Part shown: positions 1 through 8,589 of the stretch, piece by piece
Layout: each line of letters starts with the position of its first letter
Position numbering within the stretch: the stretch's first letter is position 1
Assembly: GCA_028285465.1 (NCBI GenBank)
Contig: JANQPD010000008.1
Location: 1-38,275 of the forward strand
Origin: Owenweeksia sp.
GTDB taxonomy: Bacteria > Bacteroidota > Bacteroidia > Flavobacteriales > Schleiferiaceae
DNA length: 38,275 bases
Direction: 5' to 3'
Notes under the pieces: generated by a model
Seen by the model: only the letters and a program-made list of their open reading frames with translations
Told to the model about the DNA's origin: nothing
The model's database searches: none
Made by a program: the position numbers and the translations under genes

Positions 1-552
1 CCTTATCCACAAATGGAGGTCTTCCGCACCGTGGAAAGCTGGTTTTTCCGAAAAAGCAAAATTCCGGAAGGTGTGGCGCTCCATAACAAAAGCAGAAGGT
101 ACTATGGGGTTTCCCCGGATCAGCAATTCTTCTATGCTCCTTGGGAGGTATGCCTTTCGCACCCTGTTTTTCTTTAAGCCGGTAGTACGCACCTGGTGAA
201 ATACCGCCTCGGCATCCGGTTTGTTTTGCAGGAGACCATATACTTCCCAGAGTTTGCTTTTTTCCCAAAGGTCATCGGCATCCAGTAAAGCTATAAACGT
301 TCCGTTGGCAATTTGGATGCCCCGGTTCCGCGCATTTCCCAACCCGCGGTTAGGTTGGTTCCGCCACTCGAATTTTACCCCGGGATGTTGTTGTTTCCAT
401 TGTTGGAGCAGCTCAACGGTAGAATCCGTGCTGCCGTCGTTGATCACGATGAGCTCAAAATCCTGGAACGACTGCTCTTTTACGCTGTCTAAGGCAGCCT
501 TAATTGAACGGGCGGCGTTGTAAGCGGGGATGATAATGCTGAAAAAAGGCAT
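1..552 (-). CDS. GT2 family glycosyltransferase, 3' end outside window
   Basis: The first 184 codons of a family 2 glycosyltransferase are present and the frame stays open to base 1. Residues 4-11 (FSIIIPAY) and 38-45 (NDGSTDST) are the nucleotide-sugar binding start of the GT-A fold, DADD at 91-94 is the metal-binding DXD, and GAED near residue 176 matches the usual catalytic-base region. It would move a sugar from a nucleotide donor to a growing surface glycan at the cytoplasmic face of the inner membrane; donor and acceptor cannot be read. The ATG lies one base after the stop of the upstream GT2 gene, so it is the last visible gene of the polysaccharide operon. The C-terminus is not in the window. 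Confidence 0.9.
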   Translation of the reverse strand, partial: MPFFSIIIPAYNAARSIKAALDSVKEQSFQDFELIVINDGSTDSTVELLQQWKQQHPGVKFEWRNQPNRGLGNARNRGIQIANGTFIALLDADDLWEKSKLWEVYGLLQNKPDAEAVFHQVRTTGLKKNRVRKAYLPRSIEELLIRGNPIVPSAFVMERHTFRNFAFSEKPAFHGAEDLHLWIR

Positions 553-553
553 A

Positions 554-1588
554 CTAATGTTCAAAATATTTTCCGGGAAAAAGCCGGGAGCGCAGCTTTT
601 TAGCGGGCTTCAACAGGCCTAATGTATTGAATAAAAAACGCCCCCCGATAATGAAGTAGGTCAGCACAATGTGTAATGCCAGCCTGGGTTTCTTCTTTTT
701 GAAGTACTGGTAAAGGGCCCGGTTTTTCTTTTGGTTTTCCCGGGTTTTTACCTGGTAGGGAAGGCTTCCGGTCCACCAGCTTGCGATTTCAACCAGGGCA
801 TCGTCAGCTTGTTTGTCGATGCCGGGTATGTTTGTGCGCAGGTAGTCGTTAATGCGGATAAGTTCCCGGTATACATCGGCGGTTGCACGCGCCCTTTGCC
901 GTTGTGTTTTGGCATGCACCCTAAAGAAGTTGAGGTGTTCAGGGCGAAAGGCCAGCTTATGGGCCCGCAGCATTTTGGCGTAGAGAAACCAATCGCCATT
1001 TAGCCGCATAGCCGGGTCTGCTCCGCCTGCCTCTAAAAATACCGATTTCCGGAAAAGGGCTCCGCTTGCATTTGGGATGGGGTTGTGCCGGATCAGCCAT
1101 TCCCGGCACACTTCCTCTCCTTTTTTGACAAAAGCTTTTTCCCAGGCATCGGTTTTGTAAATGAACTTCAGGTTCTCCGCATAGCTGTTTAGCGTTTCCC
1201 CCTGTTCGTTTACCAGGTAAGACTGGGCGTAGCTGATGGCAATTTCTTCATCCTGCTCCATGCTTTCTACCAGATTTTGCAAGAGGTTGGGGGCACAATA
1301 GTCGTCACTTTCGGCTATCCATAGGTATTTGCCCCGCGCTAAGTGGGCGCCTTTGTTCCACTGTACAAAGGGACTGCCGCTGTTGGTTTTGTTTTGATGG
1401 AAAACAATGTCCGGGTATGTGCGCAGGAGATCGGCAATTACTTCGGGGCTGTTATCGGTAGAGGCATCGTCAAGCAAGAGCACTTCGAAATCGTGAAAAC
1501 CTTGTTTCATAACGGAGTGCACCCGCTGCGGCAGATAGGCTGCGTGGTTGTAATTGGGGATGATCACGGAAACTTTAGGGGTACTCAA
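554..1588 (-). CDS. GT2 family glycosyltransferase
   Basis: This 344-residue protein starts with the GT-A pattern VSVIIPNYNHAAYL (6-19), has DDASTDNS at 40-47 and a DXD-like ESDD at 93-96. About 100 C-terminal residues lie beyond the catalytic domain and are rich in Lys and Arg, with a short hydrophobic stretch (LHIVLTYFIIGGRFLF) that could lie against the membrane. It is expected to add a sugar during assembly of an exported polysaccharide. Its ATG overlaps the TGA of the sulfotransferase-like gene upstream (ATGA, 1585-1588), which indicates coupled translation. The sugar specificity cannot be predicted. Confidence 0.92.
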   Translation of the reverse strand: MSTPKVSVIIPNYNHAAYLPQRVHSVMKQGFHDFEVLLLDDASTDNSPEVIADLLRTYPDIVFHQNKTNSGSPFVQWNKGAHLARGKYLWIAESDDYCAPNLLQNLVESMEQDEEIAISYAQSYLVNEQGETLNSYAENLKFIYKTDAWEKAFVKKGEEVCREWLIRHNPIPNASGALFRKSVFLEAGGADPAMRLNGDWFLYAKMLRAHKLAFRPEHLNFFRVHAKTQRQRARATADVYRELIRINDYLRTNIPGIDKQADDALVEIASWWTGSLPYQVKTRENQKKNRALYQYFKKKKPRLALHIVLTYFIIGGRFLFNTLGLLKPAKKLRSRLFPGKYFEH

Positions 1589-2232
1589 CGGACATAGGTA
1601 TTAAAATGTTCCCATAAAGACCTGCCGCAATAGCCTTCCAGTTGCGTAATACTCTCCCGGTCCAGGGCCACCAGTTTTTCATAATCGGTTTTAAAAAACC
1701 GCTCTTTCAGAGAGGGGGCATAGTGGGCTGCCTGCTCCTGGTATTTTTCGGTCAAAGCCAGGCAAAAATCCAGATCGTTCAGCCGCTCATTAAAAACCTC
1801 TCCTGGCACTGCATTTCGCTTTTGCAGACTCTTGGCCACATCCTGCGGTGCACGCTTTATATACAACACTCTGGCGTTGGGAAATACGCTTAACCACATC
1901 GGCAGGGTAAAGGTATTGCGGGGGTCCTTCCACCCCCAGTCCTGAGGAAACATCTTATAGCGAAGGCTTTGCAACTTTCCGTTGAGCTTAAAGTGTTCTT
2001 TATAAAGAGCGGAAGCCGCTTGCACTTTCCAGTGTTGCTCGGGGGGAACACATGGGGAGAGCCAGTCGGCCCCGGCCGCCCAAAGGCTTTGTTGATTAAG
2101 GCTTAAAAAGTGCATGGCCTCGTAGTTGTGGTCTTTCAGTACCCCCATAAAGACACCCGCCTTTTCCAGCACTTTGGCCACCAGGCTGGTGCCGCTCCTG
2201 TGCATGCCTATAATGATGAGCGGAGGTTTCAT
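1585..2232 (-). CDS. sulfotransferase family protein
   Basis: This is a 215-residue P-loop protein. LIIIGMHRSGTSLVAKVL (5-22) is the 5'-phosphosulfate-binding loop of PAPS-dependent sulfotransferases, and RVLYIKRAPQDVAKSLQKR has the place and look of the 3'-phosphate-binding segment. Members transfer sulfate from PAPS to sugars or other acceptors. I chose the ATG at 2232 because it overlaps the TGA of the ABC ATPase gene (ATGA); an upstream ATG at 2262 would add ten residues that precede the conserved fold and overlap the ATPase by 34 bases. It sits between the exporter and two glycosyltransferases, so a glycan acceptor is likely, but this is inference. Some proteins of this superfamily are not active sulfotransferases. 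Confidence 0.82.
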   Translation of the reverse strand: MKPPLIIIGMHRSGTSLVAKVLEKAGVFMGVLKDHNYEAMHFLSLNQQSLWAAGADWLSPCVPPEQHWKVQAASALYKEHFKLNGKLQSLRYKMFPQDWGWKDPRNTFTLPMWLSVFPNARVLYIKRAPQDVAKSLQKRNAVPGEVFNERLNDLDFCLALTEKYQEQAAHYAPSLKERFFKTDYEKLVALDRESITQLEGYCGRSLWEHFNTYVR

Positions 2233-3413
2233 GTGGCCTGTTGATTTTGTTCGCTTGCCCACACCTGGGGGATCTCGATACCTTCGTTTTTTCTTTGTTT
2301 CACCTGTCCTGAACCGAAGAAATCTCCTTCTTCAACCTCAAAGAGTAAGGCCTGCCGTACCCTATCTTGTAGCTCCCCGTTGGCATAAAGATTTACCGTA
2401 AGGCTATAGGAGCCTTTTAGCAGGGGCAGTTTTTCCAGGGTGCATTTCAGGGTGCCGTTGCCCTTTGCCCGTTCCAGGTTAAACCCACTGTTTTCATTGC
2501 TCAAGGAGGTTAGAAAGGCACCCTCGGAGGAGTAGATGTTCAGGCGGAGACTGAGATTGGTTAAGGGTTCCGCATGCTTGCTTTCGTACTGTGCACATAA
2601 GGTAGCCGGCGCGCCGCTGATGAGCAGGTCGCGGTTGGGTGTTTGCCACCAAAGCTTATGGAATGTTGTTCGGCCCAAGCCCTCCCGGTCTTCACGCTCT
2701 CTGAGGGGAACATGCTTTGCCCTGCTTTTTAGGGAGGCGAGGTAGGCGTTGCAAACAGATCTGGCGCTTCCCTTTTGCTTTATACGGCCCTCTTCAAGCC
2801 ACACTACTTCATCGCATAGGTCGCGTACGGCCCGTAAATTGTGGCTCACAAATACTACCGTACGGCCACCTACTTTAGTGGCTTCATCCATTTTACCCAG
2901 GCATTTGCGCTGGAATTCCGCATCGCCTACCGCCAATACCTCGTCTACCAGGAGGATATCAGACGAAAGGTGGGCAGCTACCGAAAAAGCCAGGCGCACA
3001 TACATGCCGCTGCTGTAGTGTTTTACAGGTGTATCAATAAATTTTTGAATGCCGGCGAAATCTACGATCTCATCAAAACGGGCCGCTATTTCCCGGCGTT
3101 GCATCCCCAAAATAGCCCCGTTTAAAAATACGTTTTCACGCCCGCTTAATTCCGGGTGGAAACCGGTGCCCACCTCCAACAGGGAGGCCAGCCGCCCGCT
3201 TATCTCTACCGTACCCGCGCTGGGGTAGGTGATGCGGGAAAGGATCTTGAGTAAAGTGGATTTTCCCGCTCCGTTCTGACCGATCAAACCCAGTACTTTG
3301 CCGTGCGGAATGCGCAGGTTGAGGCGATCCAGTGCGGTAAATTCCTTTTTTCCACCCGCTTCTTTAATGAAGTAGATTTTGCTGAGGTTTTGTATGTCGA
3401 TGGCCGTGCTCAT
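2229..3413 (-). CDS. polysaccharide ABC exporter ATP-binding protein, Wzt-like
   Basis: The 394-residue protein has a complete ABC ATPase domain: Walker A GQNGAGKST (45-53), signature YSSGM (133-137), Walker B ILLVDE (153-158) and the switch His191. Residues after about 230 form an extra domain that resembles the C-terminal glycan-binding domain of Wzt, which recognises the modified end of the polysaccharide before export. With the permease encoded just upstream (ATGA overlap, 3410-3413) it should form a two-plus-two exporter that moves lipid-linked glycan across the inner membrane. The extended C-terminus argues for O-antigen type export with a capped chain rather than the short teichoic-acid TagH type. 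Confidence 0.93.
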   Translation of the reverse strand: MSTAIDIQNLSKIYFIKEAGGKKEFTALDRLNLRIPHGKVLGLIGQNGAGKSTLLKILSRITYPSAGTVEISGRLASLLEVGTGFHPELSGRENVFLNGAILGMQRREIAARFDEIVDFAGIQKFIDTPVKHYSSGMYVRLAFSVAAHLSSDILLVDEVLAVGDAEFQRKCLGKMDEATKVGGRTVVFVSHNLRAVRDLCDEVVWLEEGRIKQKGSARSVCNAYLASLKSRAKHVPLREREDREGLGRTTFHKLWWQTPNRDLLISGAPATLCAQYESKHAEPLTNLSLRLNIYSSEGAFLTSLSNENSGFNLERAKGNGTLKCTLEKLPLLKGSYSLTVNLYANGELQDRVRQALLFEVEEGDFFGSGQVKQRKNEGIEIPQVWASEQNQQAT

Positions 3414-4240
3414 ATAAGATCTGCCATTTTCTTTTCAGCCCGTATATAGGAGACGATGCCTAAGGCCAGGAGGGAAAACGAAACCCAAAGCGAAATAGAA
3501 AAATAGGGGGAGAGGGGGAGGTCAAAAAGCGCATAACGAAGCAGGTTTAAAATACCAGCCATCGGGTTTAAAAAGTAAAGCCATTGCCCGTTTGCCGGAA
3601 GTACGGACCCGGCCAGGGAAGTGGCGTAGGCCACGGGCGTCAGAAAAAAAAGCATTTGGGTAAAAAAGGGAATAAGCTGCTGTACATCCCGGTACCTGAT
3701 AGAAATGGCGCTAAGCAACATGCCGAGGCCGGCAGCAGCGGCCAGCATAGCCAGCAAAGCAGGAACAAGCACCCACATACCACTCAAAGGGAGTTTGTAA
3801 AAGAGCATGAGCCCCACAAAAAGCGCCAGGCCTACCCCAAAGTCGATGCTCCCTACCAGGACCTTGCTCAGGGGCAGGCTAAGCTTTGGGAAATAGATTT
3901 TTTTGATCATGGCCTGCATGTTGATAAGCACGGCAGCCGACTGAGCCAGTACATAGCTGAAGTAATTCCAGAGGATCAGCCCGCTGAGGGCAAAGGGCAA
4001 ATAAGGGACTCCTTCCGGTTGAAGACCGGCCAACTTGTAAAACAAGACAAATACTACCGCAAGCCCGGTAAGCGGTTGGAACAAACTCCATAAAAAGCCC
4101 AGGTAGGTTTGTGCATACCGTACCTTAAGGTCGCGGTACACCAGTACCCGTAAGAGGTGGCCGCTTCGCAACAGCTCCCGCCAGGCCGTTTGCAGGCTGT
4201 TTCCCCTGGGTGTGATCTTTATGTAAGGGCTTTGCTTCAA
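3410..4240 (-). CDS. polysaccharide ABC exporter permease, Wzm-like (ABC-2)
   Basis: This 276-residue integral membrane protein has the N-terminal layout of ABC-2 polysaccharide permeases: a cytoplasmic amphipathic lead-in ending in YRDLKVRYAQTYLGFLWSLFQPL (38-60, cut here by the membrane entry), then about six hydrophobic spans. It pairs with the adjacent ATPase to export undecaprenyl-linked polysaccharide. Its start overlaps the TGA of the upstream sulfotransferase (ATGA, 4237-4240) and its stop overlaps the start of the ATPase gene, so all three are likely made together. Length is normal for the family. Confidence 0.92.
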   Translation of the reverse strand: MKQSPYIKITPRGNSLQTAWRELLRSGHLLRVLVYRDLKVRYAQTYLGFLWSLFQPLTGLAVVFVLFYKLAGLQPEGVPYLPFALSGLILWNYFSYVLAQSAAVLINMQAMIKKIYFPKLSLPLSKVLVGSIDFGVGLALFVGLMLFYKLPLSGMWVLVPALLAMLAAAAGLGMLLSAISIRYRDVQQLIPFFTQMLFFLTPVAYATSLAGSVLPANGQWLYFLNPMAGILNLLRYALFDLPLSPYFSISLWVSFSLLALGIVSYIRAEKKMADLI

Positions 4241-4968
4241 AAGTGGATGTTAAATTGTTGTGCCAGTTGTTGGTTGGGCTCGCTAAAATAAGCTTTCAGC
4301 AGTTTTACCGCTTCTTCCGGCATGGGATCGGCAGCCGTGTGCTGGTTTAAGTGAAAGTGGTTGCCGTAGCCGTAAAAAGGCGCTACTTCGAGGAACTTAA
4401 ACACAGGTTGGAGGTTTGCCCACGGGGCCTGAAAAAAGTTGTGGTAGTTGAGTACCAGCATTTGCTCCTTGCTAAAGTATTGTTCCCAAACACGGAGCTG
4501 TTGCGCGTACAACCCACGGGTTTTGTAACTGCCATGCTGGGTGTTTGCATTAAAGGTATGCGGTGCGGCATCCTGCTTTAAGCGCGTTTCCTCCTGTTGT
4601 AAGGCTTCTAAAAAACTTAAGGGCTCCCGTTCCTTGGCCAGGTTCATTTGATAATGCGCATAGGCTCTTTCGGTGGGATTGCGCAGTAAGGCAATGATCT
4701 TAAGTCCGGGGTTGTATTGATGTGCCCTCAAGGCGGCCTCCGGGTGCATCATATAATAGGGAGTAGCTTCCCCCAGGTGTGTGTGGGCATTAAAAGCAAA
4801 GTGTTCGTGGTACCAGCGTTTCCCCTTATGCCAGTTGAAGTTGAAGAAATGCATCTCCTTTTTCGTGGCAAAATCCAGTTGTGGGTGTGCCTTTACATAC
4901 TGTACAAAAGAAGAAGTGCCACACTTTTGAGCACCGATGAGCAGAAAATCTATACGCTTGCCAAACAT
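4237..4968 (-). CDS. PAPS-dependent sulfotransferase
   Basis: With the ATG at 4968 this is 243 residues. FLLIGAQKCGTSSF (8-21) is the 5'-phosphosulfate-binding loop, KKEMHFF (36-42) is typical of the heparan-sulfate/NodH-like carbohydrate sulfotransferases, and IIALLRNPTERAYAHYQM (91-108) is the 3'-phosphate-binding motif with its Arg and Ser/Ala positions. It should transfer sulfate from PAPS to a sugar hydroxyl. A start at 5028 is open but would overlap the recG stop by 23 bases and adds 20 residues with no match to the fold. It heads the operon of ABC exporter and glycosyltransferases, so its acceptor is probably the exported glycan or its precursor (inference). Confidence 0.88.
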   Translation of the reverse strand: MFGKRIDFLLIGAQKCGTSSFVQYVKAHPQLDFATKKEMHFFNFNWHKGKRWYHEHFAFNAHTHLGEATPYYMMHPEAALRAHQYNPGLKIIALLRNPTERAYAHYQMNLAKEREPLSFLEALQQEETRLKQDAAPHTFNANTQHGSYKTRGLYAQQLRVWEQYFSKEQMLVLNYHNFFQAPWANLQPVFKFLEVAPFYGYGNHFHLNQHTAADPMPEEAVKLLKAYFSEPNQQLAQQFNIHF

Positions 4969-5005
4969 GCCGCGCAAATTACCGAAATAGCCGGTATACG
5001 CAAGC

Positions 5006-7114
5006 TCAGGAAATTCTTCCCCAGGCACGTGCGCCTTTGGTCCGGCCCTGTATGGTGCTGTTCAGTGCCTGATGTTTCGGTAAACGCAACTTGGGGTCTT
5101 CTTCCAGTATGCGCTGGGCGGCCTGTCTTGCCTGTCCCAGAAGCGCCCCGTCTTTACCTACATCGGCCATTTTAAGGTTGAGCAGGCCGCTTTGCCGGGT
5201 GCCCATCAGATCACCGGGGCCGCGCAATTTCATATCCGTATCGGCTATTTCAAAACCGTCATTGGTACGCACCATGGTGCTGATACGGGTTTTTGCTTCT
5301 TTAGAGAGCTTATGGCCTGTCATAAGCAAGCAATAGGATTTTTCAGCCCCACGTCCCACGCGTCCCCTCAGTTGGTGCAGTTGGCTAAGGCCAAAACGCT
5401 CGGCGCTTTCGATCACCATTACGGAGGCGTTGGGTACGTTTACGCCTACTTCGATAACGGTGGTGGCTACCATAATATGTGTTTCGCCTTTTACGAAGCG
5501 GTTCATCTCAAATTCTTTATCTCCGGCTTTCATCCGGCCATGTACAATGCTTACCTGGTAGTCGGGCATGGGAAAAGCGCGTACTATGCTCTCGTAGCCA
5601 TCGGTAAGGTCTTTGTAATCCATGGCCTCAGATTCTTCAATAAGCGGGTAAACTACGTATACCTGGCGTCCTTTGGCTATTTCTTCTTTCATAAAGCCAA
5701 ATACTTTTAGGCGGTTGCTGTCGTATTGATGGACCGTTTTTATGGGTTTGCGCCCCGGGGGCAATTCGTCAATAAGGGAAATATCCAGATCGCCGTACAC
5801 TGCCATGGCCAGCGTGCGCGGAATAGGAGTGGCCGTCATCACTAATATGTGGGGGGGGAGTGTGTTCTTTTTCCAGAGTTTGGCCCGTTGCGCTACACCA
5901 AAGCGATGCTGCTCGTCTACCACGGCTAATCCCAGATTCCGGAACGTTACTTTTTCCTCGATCAGCGCATGCGTGCCGATGAGGATGTGCAGACTGCCTT
6001 CTTCAAGCGCCTGGTGGATGCCTTTGCGTTCCGCAGCTTTTACCGAGCCCGTAAGCAGGGCTACGTTCAGGTCCATTTGCGCCAGGAGGCTGCTGATCCC
6101 CTGGTAATGCTGCGTAGCCAGTATTTCGGTGGGTGCCATCAGGCAGGCCTGGAAGCCGTTGTCTATAGCCAATAGCATGCTCATCAGGGCAACGATGGTT
6201 TTTCCACTGCCCACATCGCCCTGTACCAGCCGGTTCATATGGCCTCCGTGCATTACGTCTCGCCTGATCTCTTTGAGCACGCGCTTTTGTGCACCTGTTA
6301 AGGCAAAAGGCAGTACCTCTTCGAAAAAACGACTGAAATGCGTTCCTACTTCAGCGAAAGCGTAGCCTTTAAACTGCTGTTTATGCATTTGCTTCTGGTG
6401 TACCATTTCCATCTGCAAAAAGAAGAACTCATCAAATTTAATGCGTTGGCGAGCCGCTTCGAGGCGTTCTGTATTTTGCGGAAAGTGCACTTCAAAATAG
6501 GAGGCTTCGCGTCCGGCCAGGTGAAAGGCCTGGCGTATTTCCGGGGGGTAGAATTCGGGCAAACTCCCTTTGAGTTGCGGGAGTAAGGTTCTTATAAGCC
6601 TGGCGATGCCTTTTGTGTTAAGCCCCTGGCGGGTCAATTTGTCTGTAGATGAATAAATGGGTTGCAGTCCTTTGAGGGGGCTTGCCTTAAATTCGCTGAG
6701 GAGCTCCAGCTCAGGGTGCGGAAAGCTGTACCGCCCGTTAAAGGAATTGGGCTTACCGAAAAGTACATAGGGCACATCCAATTGTAAGGCGTTTTTAAGA
6801 AAGCGGGCTCCCTGAAACCAAACCAGTTCCATGCTTCCGGTATCGTCTTCAAATTGCCCCACCAGCCTTTTGCTGCGCCCTTTCCCGGCTACCTCCTGCA
6901 GTTGGGTGATCTTACCGATCACCTGTACCTCGGCAGCCGAACCGCTTATTTCATTGAGCTTGTAAAAACGGGAACGGTCTACGTAGCGAAATGGGTAGAG
7001 GTGTAGCAGATCGCCAAAGGTGAAGACCTGCAGCTCCTTTTTGAGTGTCTCGGCCTTGGAAGGGCCTACACCTTTTAGGTATTCAATGGGAGAATGGAGT
7101 AAATGATCGGGCAC
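5006..7114 (-). CDS. recG: ATP-dependent DNA helicase RecG
   Basis: The 702-residue protein has the full RecG plan. An N-terminal wedge/OB domain (about 1-230) begins with the characteristic PIEYLKGVGPSKAETLKK, followed by a superfamily 2 helicase with Walker A QGDVGSGKT (298-306), DEQH box (400-403), TATPIPRT, and the C-terminal GRVGRG and TRQSG motifs. RecG reverses stalled replication forks and remodels branched DNA. The start codon is GTG at 7114, set by alignment of the first residues to the family. A perfect -7 element (TAGCTTTG) lies only four bases upstream, suggesting a leaderless or nearly leaderless transcript. It sits inside a block of envelope glycan genes in the same direction, with no functional link evident. 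Confidence 0.97.
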   Translation of the reverse strand: MPDHLLHSPIEYLKGVGPSKAETLKKELQVFTFGDLLHLYPFRYVDRSRFYKLNEISGSAAEVQVIGKITQLQEVAGKGRSKRLVGQFEDDTGSMELVWFQGARFLKNALQLDVPYVLFGKPNSFNGRYSFPHPELELLSEFKASPLKGLQPIYSSTDKLTRQGLNTKGIARLIRTLLPQLKGSLPEFYPPEIRQAFHLAGREASYFEVHFPQNTERLEAARQRIKFDEFFFLQMEMVHQKQMHKQQFKGYAFAEVGTHFSRFFEEVLPFALTGAQKRVLKEIRRDVMHGGHMNRLVQGDVGSGKTIVALMSMLLAIDNGFQACLMAPTEILATQHYQGISSLLAQMDLNVALLTGSVKAAERKGIHQALEEGSLHILIGTHALIEEKVTFRNLGLAVVDEQHRFGVAQRAKLWKKNTLPPHILVMTATPIPRTLAMAVYGDLDISLIDELPPGRKPIKTVHQYDSNRLKVFGFMKEEIAKGRQVYVVYPLIEESEAMDYKDLTDGYESIVRAFPMPDYQVSIVHGRMKAGDKEFEMNRFVKGETHIMVATTVIEVGVNVPNASVMVIESAERFGLSQLHQLRGRVGRGAEKSYCLLMTGHKLSKEAKTRISTMVRTNDGFEIADTDMKLRGPGDLMGTRQSGLLNLKMADVGKDGALLGQARQAAQRILEEDPKLRLPKHQALNSTIQGRTKGARAWGRIS

Positions 7115-7118
7115 CTTG

Positions 7119-7126
7119 CAAAGCTA
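7119..7126 (-). promoter_or_regulatory. -7 element upstream of recG
   Basis: Read on the minus strand this is TAGCTTTG, an exact match to the Bacteroidota -7 consensus TAnnTTTG. No clear TTG is seen at the -33 spacing. The last G is four bases from the GTG start codon, so transcription would begin at or within a few bases of the start codon. Confidence 0.5.
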
Positions 7127-7164
7127 ACGGAAGCCAGGATTAGATAAAAATAGAGACGAGCGGT

Positions 7165-8589
7165 CTATCTTTTTGTACGTATATAGAGGCGGTAATGTTC
7201 CAGGTTCAGGCCTGTTGCCGTATAGGGGGAAAGCTTTTTGGTATGGGCACATTCCGGTGCCTGCACCAGGTACTTGTATGTGTGCGGATGTTTGCGCGCC
7301 AGGCTCACCTGCCCATAACGTTGAAAGTATGCATGCAGGCTCCATTCCCTGGAAAGCTCCGGGCATACCCCAATGGTTTTTCCCTCCCCGGTAAAGGAAA
7401 TGATGGCTTGTGTATCCCTGATCTTTTCCCGGTCGCGCCCTATGCTCCCTGCAAAATACACGGAAAGGCAAATGGCTGTGGCCAGGAATGCAAAGGTGCC
7501 GTAGCGAAAAAGGGAATGCGCTTTTGCCCCCCAGGTACTCAAAAGTGCAGAAAACAGGGGCAGCAGCAAAAGCCCCAACGCCAAAGCAAAAAAGGGGTAT
7601 ACACTCAGGATGTAAAAGCCGCGCTGTTTGAGACTTACCATAATGGGCAATACACCGGACAGGCTCAACAGCAGAAGCGCCAGGGCGGGTTTTTTATAGG
7701 CGGCTTGCATTTCCCGAAGCGCAATACCCCTAAGCCTGGTGATGAGCAGCAAAACCCCGCCCAGCAGCAAAGCTGGCAGGATACCGCTTGCAAAGTTTCC
7801 TAGTATGGCAAAACGGCTACTCACCGTTTGTACGTGCTGTATGCTGTTTACTACCTGCTTATTGAAATAGCTTTCCAGGTTAAACGCGGCATCGGGAGAA
7901 AGCCCGGTGCAGAGCCATAAGGGCAGCAGGGTGAAGGCGCACAGGAGCACGGTATTGACGCACATATGCACAAAGCTTTTTCGCTGCAAAACCAGCCAAA
8001 AGAAAAAGGGAGCGCTCCAAATGTAGAGGGCAAAAAAACCTTTTGACAAAAAAGCCAGGGAGAGGGCCAGCCCGGCCAGCAAGAGAAAGAGCACACGCTT
8101 TTTTTGGGTGCTCTTCAGGTAAAAAAGCACCGCCAGGTTGGTAAAGATCATCATGGTGTTCTCTAACATATTGTTGGCGCAGGCCCAGCTGGTAATGGGT
8201 ACAGCAACCCAGAGCAGCAGGGGAATCCATCCCATGGTATTGCCGTTTGTGAGCTGTTTCCAGATGCTGACGAGCACAAAGCCGCTTACAAAAAAGGCGG
8301 CCAGGGCATAGAAGCGCTCTACTAAAAACGAATCGCCAAAAAGCCAAAACCAGGTGCTTTGCACGCCCAGGGCCAGGGGAGGGTGCTCAAAGAACGGGTT
8401 GAACAAGGTTTGGGTGTATACCGGTTGCCAGAAACTGCCTATGCCCTGTGCCATATTGCGGGCCACAGAAGCGTAGATCACCCCATCCAGGAACATGCCT
8501 TTCGAAAAAAGCGTGGGGGCGCATAGCAGCAGAAACAAGGCTACAACAAATAAGTAGCCATACCCCTGCTTTGTGTGTGTGCTGCTCAT
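7165..8589 (-). CDS. GT-C fold glycosyltransferase, ArnT/PMT (GT39/GT83)-like
   Basis: This is a 474-residue protein with about ten hydrophobic spans. The first loop carries FLDGVIYASVARNMAQG (33-49) and then FFEHPPLALG, the acidic and HPPL motifs of the dolichyl- or undecaprenyl-phosphate-sugar dependent PMT/ArnT family. Such enzymes transfer a sugar from a polyprenyl phosphate carrier to an acceptor on the outer face of the inner membrane. The ATG overlaps the stop of the upstream 584-residue membrane protein (ATGA, 8586-8589), so the two probably form a pair. The sugar and the acceptor (lipid A, protein or glycan) are unknown. Confidence 0.82.
   Translation of the reverse strand: MSSTHTKQGYGYLFVVALFLLLCAPTLFSKGMFLDGVIYASVARNMAQGIGSFWQPVYTQTLFNPFFEHPPLALGVQSTWFWLFGDSFLVERFYALAAFFVSGFVLVSIWKQLTNGNTMGWIPLLLWVAVPITSWACANNMLENTMMIFTNLAVLFYLKSTQKKRVLFLLLAGLALSLAFLSKGFFALYIWSAPFFFWLVLQRKSFVHMCVNTVLLCAFTLLPLWLCTGLSPDAAFNLESYFNKQVVNSIQHVQTVSSRFAILGNFASGILPALLLGGVLLLITRLRGIALREMQAAYKKPALALLLLSLSGVLPIMVSLKQRGFYILSVYPFFALALGLLLLPLFSALLSTWGAKAHSLFRYGTFAFLATAICLSVYFAGSIGRDREKIRDTQAIISFTGEGKTIGVCPELSREWSLHAYFQRYGQVSLARKHPHTYKYLVQAPECAHTKKLSPYTATGLNLEHYRLYIRTKR

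Noticed and set aside
4969..5028. Earlier start for the sulfotransferase
   Set aside because: It overlaps the recG stop by 23 bases and adds residues outside the fold; the ATG at 4968 fits better.
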